A DNA stretch of 64,000 nt from Candidatus Brachybacter algidus. GTDB taxonomy: Bacteria; Bacteroidota; Bacteroidia; Chitinophagales; Saprospiraceae. The notes under the pieces were generated by a model, which saw only the letters and a list, made by a program, of their open reading frames with translations, did not search any database and was not told the origin of the DNA. The translations under genes were made by a program, and so were the position numbers. Below, piece after piece: positions 9,230-19,600 of the stretch (position 1 is its first letter; each line of letters begins with the position of its first letter). The stretch covers positions 62,001 to 126,000 of the forward strand of contig JADJSK010000003.1 in NCBI GenBank assembly GCA_016711705.1, in the 5' to 3' direction.

Positions 9230-9907
9230 TTGTTTGATTTATTTGAAGTGAGTAAGCTCAAGAACTATCTTGATCTGCTTCCTGAGATGAAAGCATGGGC
9301 GCAGTTTGCCCCTCCAGGTAGATTTCCACTCGACCTTAATAATATTACGCTGACCAGTTCAGCTGTAGCTGTATTGCTATTCCCTTATGAAAGTAGGCTC
9401 AGTACGTTATTAATCGTTAGAACCTCCCATGATAAAGATAAACACAGCGGGCAGATTAGTTTTCCCGGTGGTAAGGCAGATGATTCTGACAAAGACCTTG
9501 TGCAAACTGCTCTTAGAGAATTGTGGGAAGAGACAGGGATTACATTAGATGAAAGTAACTTAATTGGCACATTGTCAAGTCTTGCAATCCCTGTTAGTGG
9601 ATTCGAAGTAACACCAATAGTTTTATATTTGGACCAATTGCCGGAAATAACACTTTCTGAGCAAGAAGCAGAATCATATCATATTTTATCACTTCAACAA
9701 CTTTCAGACATCTCTCACCGCAAGGTGATGGATATGAAACGGAATGAAAATATAATTCTTAAAGACATACCTTATATAGATCTCATAGAAGGGACACCAC
9801 TTTGGGGCGCGACTGCCATGATCTTAGCAGAATTGTTGGAATGGATTAAAGCGGTGGAGCCGCTGGAGGTGAAGAAGTCAGAAGTTAGAAATCAGAAGTC
9901 AGAGTAA
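9230..9907 (+). CDS. Nudix hydrolase, CoA pyrophosphatase type
   Basis: A 225-residue Nudix enzyme. HSGQISFPGGKADDSD followed by TALRELWEETGI (about 81-111) carries the Nudix helix with the REXXEE metal-binding core. The HSGQISFPGG lead-in is the UPF0035 signature of CoA diphosphatases, which split CoA into phosphopantetheine and 3',5'-ADP. Substrate is inferred from that signature. The TTG start at 9230 is uncertain; no ATG lies before about 9286. The last dozen residues (VKKSEVRNQKSE) are encoded by an AGAAGTC heptamer array, so the C-terminus appears to have been overwritten by repeat DNA. Confidence 0.85.
   Translation: MFDLFEVSKLKNYLDLLPEMKAWAQFAPPGRFPLDLNNITLTSSAVAVLLFPYESRLSTLLIVRTSHDKDKHSGQISFPGGKADDSDKDLVQTALRELWEETGITLDESNLIGTLSSLAIPVSGFEVTPIVLYLDQLPEITLSEQEAESYHILSLQQLSDISHRKVMDMKRNENIILKDIPYIDLIEGTPLWGATAMILAELLEWIKAVEPLEVKKSEVRNQKSE
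9873..9904. repeat. Heptamer array inside the 3' end of the Nudix gene
   Basis: Four 7-base units (AGAAGTC, AGAAGTT, AGAAATC, AGAAGTC) plus a partial unit. This is the reverse complement of the ACTTCTG family found at 2911 and 3604. The units are in frame and translated. Confidence 0.85.
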
Positions 9908-10412
9908 CTCTTACGAAGATGTCAAAAATCACCCTATCACCCTATCACTCTATCACCCTATTGCCCTATCGTTTAATAATTTATCACTCATATAAAAATC
10001 ATAAATCAGGGGCAAACTGACTACTGACTACTGATTATCTTAATCTATCTTCGTTCTCTCCCTATCCCATACCTTATTATCGGACAGCTTTCGCAATCCG
10101 TTGGCGGGAAACGACCTTTCAGGCCTCTCTCTGCCTATAAAAATTTTGCACAGAAGGAACTCTATTTATAATGTTGGACTTTTTTGATTACTGATTACTG
10201 ATTACTGATTACTGATTACTGATTACTGATTACTGATTACTGATTACTGATTACTGATTACTGATTACTGATTACTGATTACTGATTACTGATTACTGAT
10301 TACTGATTACTGATTACTGATTACTGATTACTGATTACTGATTACTGATTGAAATATTTGACTACCAAATTTAATCAAATCATTTACTTTTACCAAATAA
10401 ATAGAATATACT
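9908..10412. repeat. Gene-free stretch of tandem and dispersed repeats
   Basis: No gene is seen. The stretch holds five 8-base units of ATCACCCT (9928-9967), a dispersed element (about 10075-10185: GGACAGCTTTCGCAAT, then AAACGACC, then AAGGAACTCTA, then TTGGACTTTTTTG) and the long GATTACT array that follows it. The same element-plus-array order recurs at 14318-14528. Confidence 0.8.
10186..10350. repeat. GATTACT heptamer array, about 23.5 units
   Basis: 165 bases of perfect GATTACT/TTACTGA repeat with no interruption, the longest and purest array in the window. Perfect identity suggests recent expansion by slippage. Confidence 0.95.
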
Positions 10413-11513
10413 GTGGATAAGATAATATTGAATAGGTATGCTTCTTTGTTACTCAATTATTGCATGGAGCTTAAAAGTGGAGAAAAATTATTAGTCACCA
10501 CGACGACCTTAGCAGAGCCTCTTGTATCAGAGCTTTTCGATCAATGTCAAAAGGCTGGTATTATCATGGAAGTAATATTTGAATGGTCGGGCAAGTCCGA
10601 ATCATTTGCATTGCATGGTCATGAAGCTCAGGCATCTTATGTTTCGCCACTTTATAAACAGGCTGTTGAATCATTTGATGGTTATCTTGTGATCAGAGCT
10701 CCATTTATCCCCTATGCATCTACACTTCCACCCAATAATATTTCCGGTGCCCGCAGTGAAGCAATTAAAGATCTCAATAAACTCTATTTCGAACGCACTG
10801 CTACCAGAGACCTGAAAAGAAATCTATGTCAATATCCAACGCAACAGGGGGCTGACGCTGCCGGAATGAGCCTTGAGGAATATACCGACTTCATTATCAA
10901 TGCCTGTTATCTGAATGAAGAAGATCCGGCGTCCCATTGGGTTAAAGTGAGGGAATCACAACAAAAGGTAGTTGACCATCTCAACTCTTGTCTTCATTTC
11001 AGATATAAGAGCCCGGTCATGGACATTACTTTCACTACCGAAGGTCGCACTTGGATTAATTCTGATGGAAAAACAAATATGCCATCAGGCGAAGTTTATA
11101 CAAGTCCCGTAGAAGATAGTGTCAATGGCTTTATCACATTTACATTGCCATCGTTATATCAGGGACATATGATCGAGAATGTGAAACTCGAAGTCAAGGA
11201 TGGTTATATTGAACGCTGGTCAAGCGACAATAAAACCGAAATATTGGATGATGTATTCAAAATAGATGGCACCAGAAGATTTGGCGAAGCAGCTATAGGA
11301 ACAAATTACAGGATCAACAGACTAACTAGAAATATCCTATATGATGAAAAAATAGGTGGTACAATACATATGGCCATCGGTCAATCCTACTTGCAGTCGG
11401 GTGGTAAAAATGAAAGTACAGTACATTGGGACATGATCAGTGACATGGTGAATGGAGGAAAGATATATGCTGATAGTGAACTCATCTATGAGAATGGAAC
11501 TTTCATAATATAA
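10413..11513 (+). CDS. M29 family aminopeptidase
   Basis: A 366-residue metallo-aminopeptidase of the AmpS/AmpT/PepS family (M29), a cytoplasmic dimer that removes N-terminal residues using two divalent metals. The usual ligand-bearing segments are in order: NMPSGEVYTSPVEDS (about 229-243, Glu), RRFGEAAIGTN (about 290-300, Glu), GGTIHMAIGQSY (about 315-326, His and Tyr) and STVHWDMI (about 334-341, His and Asp). The family normally runs 370-410 residues, so this copy is near full length. The start is GTG. It lies just after a GATTACT array and converges with the polysaccharide genes, whose stop codon abuts its own. Confidence 0.92.
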   Translation: MDKIILNRYASLLLNYCMELKSGEKLLVTTTTLAEPLVSELFDQCQKAGIIMEVIFEWSGKSESFALHGHEAQASYVSPLYKQAVESFDGYLVIRAPFIPYASTLPPNNISGARSEAIKDLNKLYFERTATRDLKRNLCQYPTQQGADAAGMSLEEYTDFIINACYLNEEDPASHWVKVRESQQKVVDHLNSCLHFRYKSPVMDITFTTEGRTWINSDGKTNMPSGEVYTSPVEDSVNGFITFTLPSLYQGHMIENVKLEVKDGYIERWSSDNKTEILDDVFKIDGTRRFGEAAIGTNYRINRLTRNILYDEKIGGTIHMAIGQSYLQSGGKNESTVHWDMISDMVNGGKIYADSELIYENGTFII

Positions 11514-12968
11514 TTATAATTTCTTAGCATCTTTTTCTCTTTTATGATGCCTCCAATGAAATCCGGCAATTATACCCAACGAAATATAGAAGAAAGAACC
11601 TTCTTTATCTGATTCTACTACATCATTTATGGACAAGACGACCATTATGCTAAATAGGCATATTAAAGCCGCCATAATTGCAAGCTTATTATGTTCATCT
11701 TTCTCATCATGATATATGCGCTGTCCGATGATAAGCGCATAGCATACCAGAAATATAAACATTATTGCTGAGAAGATTCCTTGTTCTATAGCCAATAAAA
11801 GCACATAGGAATGGACGGTACTTCTGTCTGGATTATCACTTACGTAGGTCTGAAATGATCTAAGGGTAAAGGCTTTGTAAGTATCATAAAAATTGTTAGG
11901 ACCTACTCCTAGTAAAGGCTTATCCTCAATCATATATCTGGCGGCTACCCATCTGTAGACCCTTTCCATCGTTGAAATATCCTCAAGATTATATGTAGCG
12001 GATAGAAGTTTGTTGAAATCCTGATGTGAAATAGTCTTGTTATAATCAGGAGCGAATTCAAAAAATCTATTATCCCTGATCACATACGTACCATATGAGA
12101 TCACCCCGATCAATGTTAATACAATGGCCGGTTTAACTAGTTTGAATTTAATAATATAATAAAATGGAATAGCCAAAATCATAGTGCCTATTGCCGCACG
12201 CGTGTAACTAAAGTAAATTGCTACAGCATAAAGCAGTATCAGTGCTATATAAAAATAGCTCTGTCCCCATTTCAGCTTATGTATTCTACTCAGAAACCAC
12301 AGAAAAGGAAATACTACTAAGAGTTGGACTGCATAATTTACATGATTTGAATAAAAAGGGCCAACACAAAAATTTATCTCTGAAAATGAAAACCCTGATG
12401 CGCTATGTCTGACCATGACATATATCAGTGTCAAGGTGCAGGTAAATCCAACCAAGATGGATAGTTTTTTTACATCCTTCCAATCTTTTAGGAAAAAGGC
12501 GGTAAAGCCAAAATAGCCAACAATATACCATGCTTTGGCCAAGAGGTATTTAATAGATAATACTTGATTTACAGAAAATATGGTGGATATGACGGAAATG
12601 ATAAAAAGCACAAAAAGTAAAACCACTATTGGGTGGCGCACAAAACTGAAATCTAAATCTTTATAATTATAAAGTATAAATCCGGGTAAAATAAAGAGCA
12701 ATGCTATATTGAACAATTCGTCCGGTGCATCCAGACTCAGACTCCCAAAATAATATTCAATGGATAAAGGGATGCTCATGATCATTAGAAAATATGCCAG
12801 CTTAAGATCTTTTATGATAAATAAAGACAAAAGAGCTACGCTAGGCATAAGCAACAGTATGTATGCATCAAAAAGTATAGCAACAACTGAGATCAAAAGG
12901 AATAAAAGAAAAAGTAGGTTTAATAGCTTTTCACTTCCTTTTCCTATTGAAAATAAAGAATTATTCAT
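11514..12968 (-). CDS. O-antigen ligase / Wzy-like polymerase
   Basis: A polytopic membrane protein with about 12 hydrophobic segments and the O-antigen ligase (Wzy_C) region YRWVAARYMI, then LLGVGPNNFYDTY and VHSYVLLLAIEQG. Proteins of this fold join or polymerise lipid-linked polysaccharide at the periplasmic face. Whether this one acts as ligase or polymerase cannot be told from sequence. A longer frame opens at 13013, but the ATG at 12968 is preferred: ATGAATAA overlaps the stop of the upstream Wzz-like gene by eight bases, a typical translational coupling. The two genes form a small glycan-assembly unit. Confidence 0.85.
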   Translation of the reverse strand: MNNSLFSIGKGSEKLLNLLFLLFLLISVVAILFDAYILLLMPSVALLSLFIIKDLKLAYFLMIMSIPLSIEYYFGSLSLDAPDELFNIALLFILPGFILYNYKDLDFSFVRHPIVVLLFVLFIISVISTIFSVNQVLSIKYLLAKAWYIVGYFGFTAFFLKDWKDVKKLSILVGFTCTLTLIYVMVRHSASGFSFSEINFCVGPFYSNHVNYAVQLLVVFPFLWFLSRIHKLKWGQSYFYIALILLYAVAIYFSYTRAAIGTMILAIPFYYIIKFKLVKPAIVLTLIGVISYGTYVIRDNRFFEFAPDYNKTISHQDFNKLLSATYNLEDISTMERVYRWVAARYMIEDKPLLGVGPNNFYDTYKAFTLRSFQTYVSDNPDRSTVHSYVLLLAIEQGIFSAIMFIFLVCYALIIGQRIYHDEKDEHNKLAIMAALICLFSIMVVLSINDVVESDKEGSFFYISLGIIAGFHWRHHKREKDAKKL

Positions 12969-14082
12969 TCCACATTTTTTTCCAATCAGGATCTTGAAGC
13001 GTATTAATGACAAGTATTCCTATTACGTTGAATAGCAAAGCGGCAAGGATCACGGCGAGAACTATCAGACTTCGCTTGGGTCTCGATTTAATAAGGGGCA
13101 CATCTGCCTTCTCCACTAAGTGCAAAGCATTATTATTGCCATTCAATACACCAATGACCTGATTATATCTTGTATTATAAACGGTCAGATAATCTTTTGC
13201 AGACCTTAGTTGAGTGGACATGATCTCTATTGTATTCCGCCCTGCATTGAAGTTTGTAAAATTGATAGCACTGGTGCTATTGGTATCTGTGATTGATTTA
13301 TATTCTTCTTTAAGACCTGCTACCATTGCCTTAAGCATATAAATAGTATCACGACGGATCCCTGGTACAGTTTCCAAGATTTTTAATCGCTCTTCTTCCC
13401 GCTTCAACTTAGATTCAGTGCCTACCATTTTTTTCATCAATTCGATGGCCTGTGATTCCGTATCTATGATCTTGTACTTGTTTCTTAGGAGTTTAACAGA
13501 GTCAGAGAGAACATTAACTTCAATTTGTTTTTGTTTGATGTTGTCTTTTATGGTGACAGCGAGTTCATTTAGGTTGGATTTCAGAAGATTAGATACAAGG
13601 TTATTTATCCTGTATCTGGTAGCATTTGCCATGGATGCTGCGACCACAGGATCTACATCCTCAATGGAAAGTTCAATAGCATCGAGCTTAGTTTTCTCAA
13701 TTTTATAATGCTCTCTAAAAGTCATGTGGGCCTTATATCTTGCTTTACTTCCACTTGAATCAATATCGTACCTTTTGTACAAATCAAACGAATCAATCAT
13801 GAAGTCGTAAAGTTCATTAGATTGCGCTACGGTAAGCATCCTGTCGAGGTCAACCCCTGTGCCATAGTAGTCCATATCCTTGGTGGCAGTACCAAAGATG
13901 TGCTCAGGTTTCATAATGTCAGGACTGGCTGGGTAAAATATAGTCGTCGCCTGATAGTAATTAGGAAGAAAAAGGGATACAACAATGGCGACTGCTGCTG
14001 CAATAGCAATATTCCTAAGTATGAACTTTCTTCTTCTAAGAATAAGCTTGGTGATGTCTATTAATGTTTCTCTTGCTTGCAT
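12961..14082 (-). CDS. Wzz-like chain-length determinant protein
   Basis: A 373-residue inner-membrane protein with one helix near each end (about 21-40 and 335-358) and a long periplasmic coiled-coil between, the layout of Wzz/KpsE polysaccharide co-polymerases. Family features include a Pro-rich start to the second helix (SRPKRSLIVLAV) and YYQATTIFYP after the first. Such proteins set the length of O-antigen or exopolysaccharide together with a Wzy polymerase, which here is the overlapping downstream gene. No tyrosine kinase domain is attached. Confidence 0.85.
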   Translation of the reverse strand: MQARETLIDITKLILRRRKFILRNIAIAAAVAIVVSLFLPNYYQATTIFYPASPDIMKPEHIFGTATKDMDYYGTGVDLDRMLTVAQSNELYDFMIDSFDLYKRYDIDSSGSKARYKAHMTFREHYKIEKTKLDAIELSIEDVDPVVAASMANATRYRINNLVSNLLKSNLNELAVTIKDNIKQKQIEVNVLSDSVKLLRNKYKIIDTESQAIELMKKMVGTESKLKREEERLKILETVPGIRRDTIYMLKAMVAGLKEEYKSITDTNSTSAINFTNFNAGRNTIEIMSTQLRSAKDYLTVYNTRYNQVIGVLNGNNNALHLVEKADVPLIKSRPKRSLIVLAVILAALLFNVIGILVINTLQDPDWKKMWNE

Positions 14083-14559
14083 GAATTAATTTTTCAAGGC
14101 TGCAAAAGTACTACATTTAATGGTGAATGATAAATGAAAATTGAAAATGGAAAATGGAAAATTGAAAATGACGTAAAAATGGGCAATATTGTGTTTAGTT
14201 GGGCTCCATTTCCAACTATCAATTACCAATTAACCATATGTATGTTTGAATCATACAAGAATCTTGATTATCTTAAAAAATCTGCGTTCCCTTCTCTTAA
14301 TGATAACTTTTGATCGAACAGCTTTCGCAATTCGCCAGGAGCAAACGACCATACATGCCTCACAATGTTTGCAAAATCTTGGTCCAATAGGAACTCTACT
14401 TGCAAAGGTGGACTTTTTGATTACTGATTACTGATTACTGATTACTGATTACTGATTACTGATTACTGATTACTGATTACTGATTACTGATTACTGATTA
14501 CTGACTACTGATCACTGACCACTGACCTCTAATAACAATTAACAATTCACAACTAACAA
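14083..14559. repeat. Gene-free stretch with three heptamer families
   Basis: No gene is seen. In order it holds five GAAAATT/GAAAATG units (14136-14170), a dispersed element (about 14318-14418, the diverged copy of 10075-10185), and a GATTACT array (14419 to about 14515) that degrades through CTGACCACTGACC into AACAATT heptamers ending at the dnaB stop codon. Confidence 0.8.
14419..14528. repeat. GATTACT heptamer array
   Basis: About twelve perfect units, then decaying ones (GACTACT, GATCACT, GACCACT). It is preceded by GGACTTTTTGATTACTG, exactly as the array at 10186 is. Confidence 0.92.
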
Positions 14560-16102
14560 TTAAAACGGTATATCAATAAATCCTTCATCGTTATTGGCTC
14601 TCGATTCCTTTCTGATCATACCACTTTCCGCAGGAGCACCGAATGGAGCTCCACCGCCACGCATGGCATTTCCAAAAAAGTCAACATCGCCGATGTCTTG
14701 ATATTTTGCAAATTCTTTGACAAACTTCATCTTGATATTTCCCAAAGCACCATTTCTGTGTTTTTGGATAAGCAATTCTGCTTCAGGTTCGGCGATATTC
14801 ATGCCAGGTTCTTCACCAAGATTGTGATAATCAGGACGATATATAAATCCTACAATATCTGCATCTTGCTCTATGGAACCTGATTCTCGAAGGTCAGAAA
14901 GTTGTGGACGCTTATCAGTTCTGGTTTCGACAGCACGACTCAACTGAGATAATGCAATGACAGGCACATTCAATTCTTTCGCCAAACCTTTCAAAGCCCT
15001 TGAGATCACGCTGACCTCCTGAGTTCTATTTCCACCATTTTTGGATTCTGAACCGGAGGACATCAATTGAAGATAATCGATGATGATCAGACCTATATTA
15101 TGTTGAGTTTTTAATCGTCTACATTTCGCTCTTAGTTCAAAAGTGTTGATGGCAGGAGTATCATCCACGAATATCTTGAGGTCTGATTGGGTTTGAAGGG
15201 TGTGATGAAATCTTTTTAGTTCGTCATCCGAAAGCTTGCCATCTCTGAAGACTCGAACTGGAAACTTCTGCCTCCATAGAAACGATACGTTGAGCCATTT
15301 GAAGTGTGGACATCTCCAGTGAAAATATTGCTACGGGAAAATCTTTTTTTGCTGCGTTGACCGCCATTGAAAGTACCAGGGCTGTCTTACCTACACTGGG
15401 ACGTGCCGCTATAATAATAAGGTCAGAAGGCTGCCATCCTGAGGTTATTTTGTCCAAAGATTTAAATCCTGAAGGCACTCCTGTCAACCCATCAGGTTTA
15501 CCGGCCATTTCCTCCAGCCTCATTCTCACCTGATTGGCCATCGCAGTAAATGACTGCGGACCATTATTAAGATTTGAGTCGGTAATTCTGTATAGATTTT
15601 GCTCGGCTTCATCCAAAATGTCAAAAACATCTTTGGTATCTTCAAAACTATCATTAATGATCGTAGTAGATACACTGATCAGCTCTCTTTGAATGTACTT
15701 TTGAACGATGATTCTGGCATGATGCTCTACATTGGCAGCTGTTCCGACCTTTGATGTGAGTTCAGCAAGATATGCCGGACCACCGACCTCTTCTATCTCC
15801 CCAGCTTTTTTTAACTCCTCATGAACTGTTAATAAATCTATTGGCTGCGTTTTGTTGAAAATACGCATCATTGCTGAGAATATCTTCGAATGCGCTTGTA
15901 GGTAAAATACGTCCGGAGAAAGCATATCAAGCACTGCCGACATCGCATTGATGTCGATCATGATAGCACCAAGTACGACCTCTTCGACCTGAACAGCCTG
16001 AGGAACTATTCTTCCGATCTGCCCTGAATTATAGTCGCTTGACCGTTTAATAGATCTCAAATTGGAACTACCTGAAGTAATTGATTGCTTAATATCTGCC
16101 AT
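14560..16102 (-). pseudogene. dnaB: Replicative DNA helicase DnaB, split by one-base indel
   Basis: DnaB is the hexameric 5'-3' helicase that unwinds the fork and recruits primase. Two frames make it up. 15224-16102 has the N-terminal DnaB domain (VEEVVLGAIMIDINAMS) and the P-loop RPSVGKTALVLSMA. 14560-15168 has the C-terminal RecA-like part with the Walker B strand IIIDYLQLM, then ISRALKGLAKELNVPVIALSQLSR and the arginine-finger region IYRPDYH. Dropping one base near 15241 gives LQRGKLSDDELKRFHHTLQ, which joins them into a normal protein of about 514 residues. Because dnaB is essential, an assembly error is far likelier than a real pseudogene. It is transcribed alone. Confidence 0.88.
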
Positions 16103-16625
16103 TGATAACGGATCGATTCATTTAGAGTGCAAGGTTAAGAAAAATTTACAAAGGCTTCAGGTTGCTGTTTATCTTATTCAAAACAGCAGTGTTGGTAATT
16201 AGGTTCATATGTTTGTAACTATGTGGAAAATTACGAAAATTATGTGGATAACGCGAGTAAGTCTGTCAGATATTTATTATTTATATATAAGTTTTAATTT
16301 TAATGTATCTTAATTATTTTCATAAATAGCTGATTTCGAATAGATTTATATTATATATAATTCAGATCTAATGTGTAAAGGAAGATTTATTGAAATTCTA
16401 ATCTTCCAATTTGGTTTGTTAGCATATTTTTTAAAATAATTTTAGCAGCCAACCTTTAGATGTAAAGTTTATAAACATTCTAAATTACTCAAATGTTATA
16501 CTTCTTTTTTTTACTAAAATTTCGAATTCCTGTGTTGTAGCGGTATAATATTTTGTATTTTATTAAATATTTTATCGGAACTTCTAAATGTCTTAACTTT
16601 GTCTTTTTAAATTTAAATATCTACA
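16103..16625. other. Divergent intergenic region between dnaB and metH
   Basis: About 520 very AT-rich bases with no ORF of interest. A TAACTTTG box (16594-16601) lies 24 bases before the metH start and fits the Bacteroidota -7 consensus TANNTTTG. I could not see a cobalamin or SAM riboswitch: the B12-box GCCACTG and the SAM-I core are absent. Confidence 0.55.
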
Positions 16626-19600
16626 TTGAAACAAACGCCGCAATATCAGGAGTTGAAAGATATTCTTTCCAAACGTATCATGGTCATCGATGGTGCGATG
16701 GGTACAATGATCCAGCGATATAAACTCTCAGAAGAGGATTTCAGAGGTGAAAGATTTAAGGATTTCCACGCTGATATCAAAGGTAATAATGAAATATTGA
16801 GTCTCACAAGGCCCGATATCATTGCATCCATTCATAAAGAATATCTCGACGCCGGAGCCGACATCATTGAAACTAATACTTTTTCTGCCAATACTGTCTC
16901 TCAAGCGGATTACGACCTGGAAGATATTTGTTATGAACTCAACTTTGAATCAGCAAAACTAGCGGCAAAAGCTGTAGCCGAAAAAAACCTTGAAACACCG
17001 GATAAGCGTCGTTTCGTAGCAGGAGCTTTAGGCCCAACTACCAAACTAGCCTCCATGTCTCCGGATGTTAATAATCCCGGTTTTAGAGCACTTGGATTCG
17101 ATGATCTGGTAAAAGCCTATGGTGAACAAACCCGAGGTCTTATCGATGGTGGAGTAGATATTCTTTTGATCGAAACGATCACTGATACCCTCAATTGTAA
17201 AGCTGCTCTATTCGCCATTGACCAGATCTTTGAAGAAAGAGGAGAAAGCCTTCCCATCATGATTTCCGGCACGATCACGGATCAAAGTGGCAGAACGCTT
17301 TCCGGTCAAACGGTAGAGGCTTTTTGGATCTCGGTCAGTCACATGCCTTTATTGTCTGTAGGTTTGAATTGCGCTTTGGGAGCCGAAGAAATGCGCCCAC
17401 ACATCGAAGAGGTTTCGCGAATCTCAGATTGTTTTATTTCGGCTTATCCCAATGCCGGCTTACCCAATGAAATGGGAGAATATGATCAAGACCCTCATGA
17501 AATGGGCGATCACATGCACGACTTTGCACTTAGCGGTTTTGTGAATATTGTAGGTGGTTGTTGCGGTACCACACCTGAACACATCAAAGAGATGGTGGAA
17601 ACAGTAAGCAAAATTGCACCACGACCTTTAGTGGAACAACCAAATTACACCATGTTAAGTGGTATGGAAGCTTTGGTCTTTCGTCCCGAATTAAATTTTG
17701 TGAACGTCGGTGAACGGACTAATGTGACCGGTTCGAAGAAATTCGAAAAACTCATCAAAAAGAAAGATTACAATACGGCACTAGAAGTGGCGCTTCAACA
17801 AGTTGAAGGTGGCGCCCAAATACTGGATGTTAACATGGACGAAGGATTGTTGGACAGTCATGCAGCCATGGTAGAGTTTCTCAATCTGGTAATGTCCGAA
17901 CCTGACATCGCCAAGTTGCCCATCATGATCGACTCGTCCAAATGGTCAGTTATAGAAGCCGGTTTGAAATGTGTCCAAGGCAGATGTGTTGTCAATTCCA
18001 TTTCCATGAAAGAAGGCGTGGAACAATTCAAAGAGCAAGCAAAGCTCGTTCGCAGATATGGTGCAGCTGCTGTAGTCATGGCATTTGACGAGGATGGTCA
18101 GGCCGATACGATAGAAAGAAAAGTTAGTATTTGCCAAAGAGCTTATAAGATATTGACGGAAGAGATCGGCTTCAGACCGCAGGATATTATTTTTGATCCA
18201 AACATTTTTGCGATAGCGACGGGGATTGAAGAGCACAATAATTACGCTGTTTATTTCATCGAGGCATGTCGTCAGATCAAGGCAACTTGCCCGGGAGCTA
18301 AGATCAGCGGCGGTGTCAGTAATATTTCCTTTTCATTCCGAGGAAATGACAGAGTGCGAGAAGCCATCCACTCATCCTTTCTGTATCACGCCATCCAGGC
18401 AGGTATGGACATGGGAATCGTCAATGCCGGAATGATGGAGATCTATGAAGAATTGCCGAAGGATCTTTTGGTGCTGGTGGAAGATGTCATTTTTAACAGA
18501 AATGAAGGAGCCACTGAAGCGATGACGACTTATGCGGAACAAGTCAAGGGTGGAGGAAAGGTCATAGAAAAAGATCTTGAATGGAGAAATAAACCGGTCA
18601 AAGAGCGATTGGCTCACAGCCTTGTCAAAGGAATCACGGAATTTATTATTGAAGATACGGAAGAAGCAAGACTGCTCAGTGCAATGCCGCTCGATGTGAT
18701 TGAAGGGCCTTTGATGGACGGCATGAACATCGTCGGTGACTTATTTGGATCCGGAAAAATGTTTTTGCCTCAAGTTGTAAAAAGTGCCAGGGTAATGAAA
18801 CAATCCGTGAATTATCTCTTTCCGTTTATCGAAGCTTCCAAAGCTGCGGGTGGTGGTTCATCCAAAGGAAAAGTGTTGATGGCGACTGTACAGGGTGATG
18901 TCCATGACATTGGTAAAAATATAGTGGGCGTGGTTTTGGGTTGTAATAATTTCGATATAGTAGATCTTGGGGTGATGGTTTCGGCGGACAGAATCTTAAA
19001 TGCCGCCATAGAGCACAATGTCGATATGATCGGCTTAAGTGGCTTGATCACGCCTTCTCTTGATGAAATGGTGCATGTGGCAAAGGAAATGCAGCGTCGT
19101 AATTTCACCATGCCATTATTAATAGGTGGTGCGACAACTTCAAAAACGCATACAGCAGTGAAGATCGAGGAACATTACAAAGGTCCTGTCATACATGTCT
19201 TGGATGCTTCCAGGAGTGTGGCAGTGGCGACGACACTGATGTCAAGTGATAGCGAAGCAACTTCTAAATTTATATCTCAAACCAGAGAAGACTATGAAAA
19301 AATAAGAGTTCAGCGTGCTGGAAAGCGGACAGAAAAACGCATGTTGTCCTATGAGGTTGCCAGACAAAACAAGTTGAAGATCGATTGGGCTTCCTACACA
19401 CCACCCACACCTGCATATCCGGGTGTGACGGTTTTAGAAGACTTTCCGTTGGAAGAAATAAAGAAATACATAGACTGGACGCCATTCTTCCAGGCATGGG
19501 AATTGGCAGGGAAATATCCGGCTATTCTTACTGACGAGGTGGTGGGTGAAGCAGCAACTGATCTATTCAAAGACCTCAACAAGCTAATGGATGACACGAT

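Noticed and set aside
10186..14528. GATTACT arrays as CRISPR-like repeats
   Set aside because: Units are 7 bases with no spacers and no cas genes nearby; they are simple tandem repeats.
16103..16625. Cobalamin riboswitch upstream of metH
   Set aside because: No B12-box or recognisable aptamer core could be found in the AT-rich leader.
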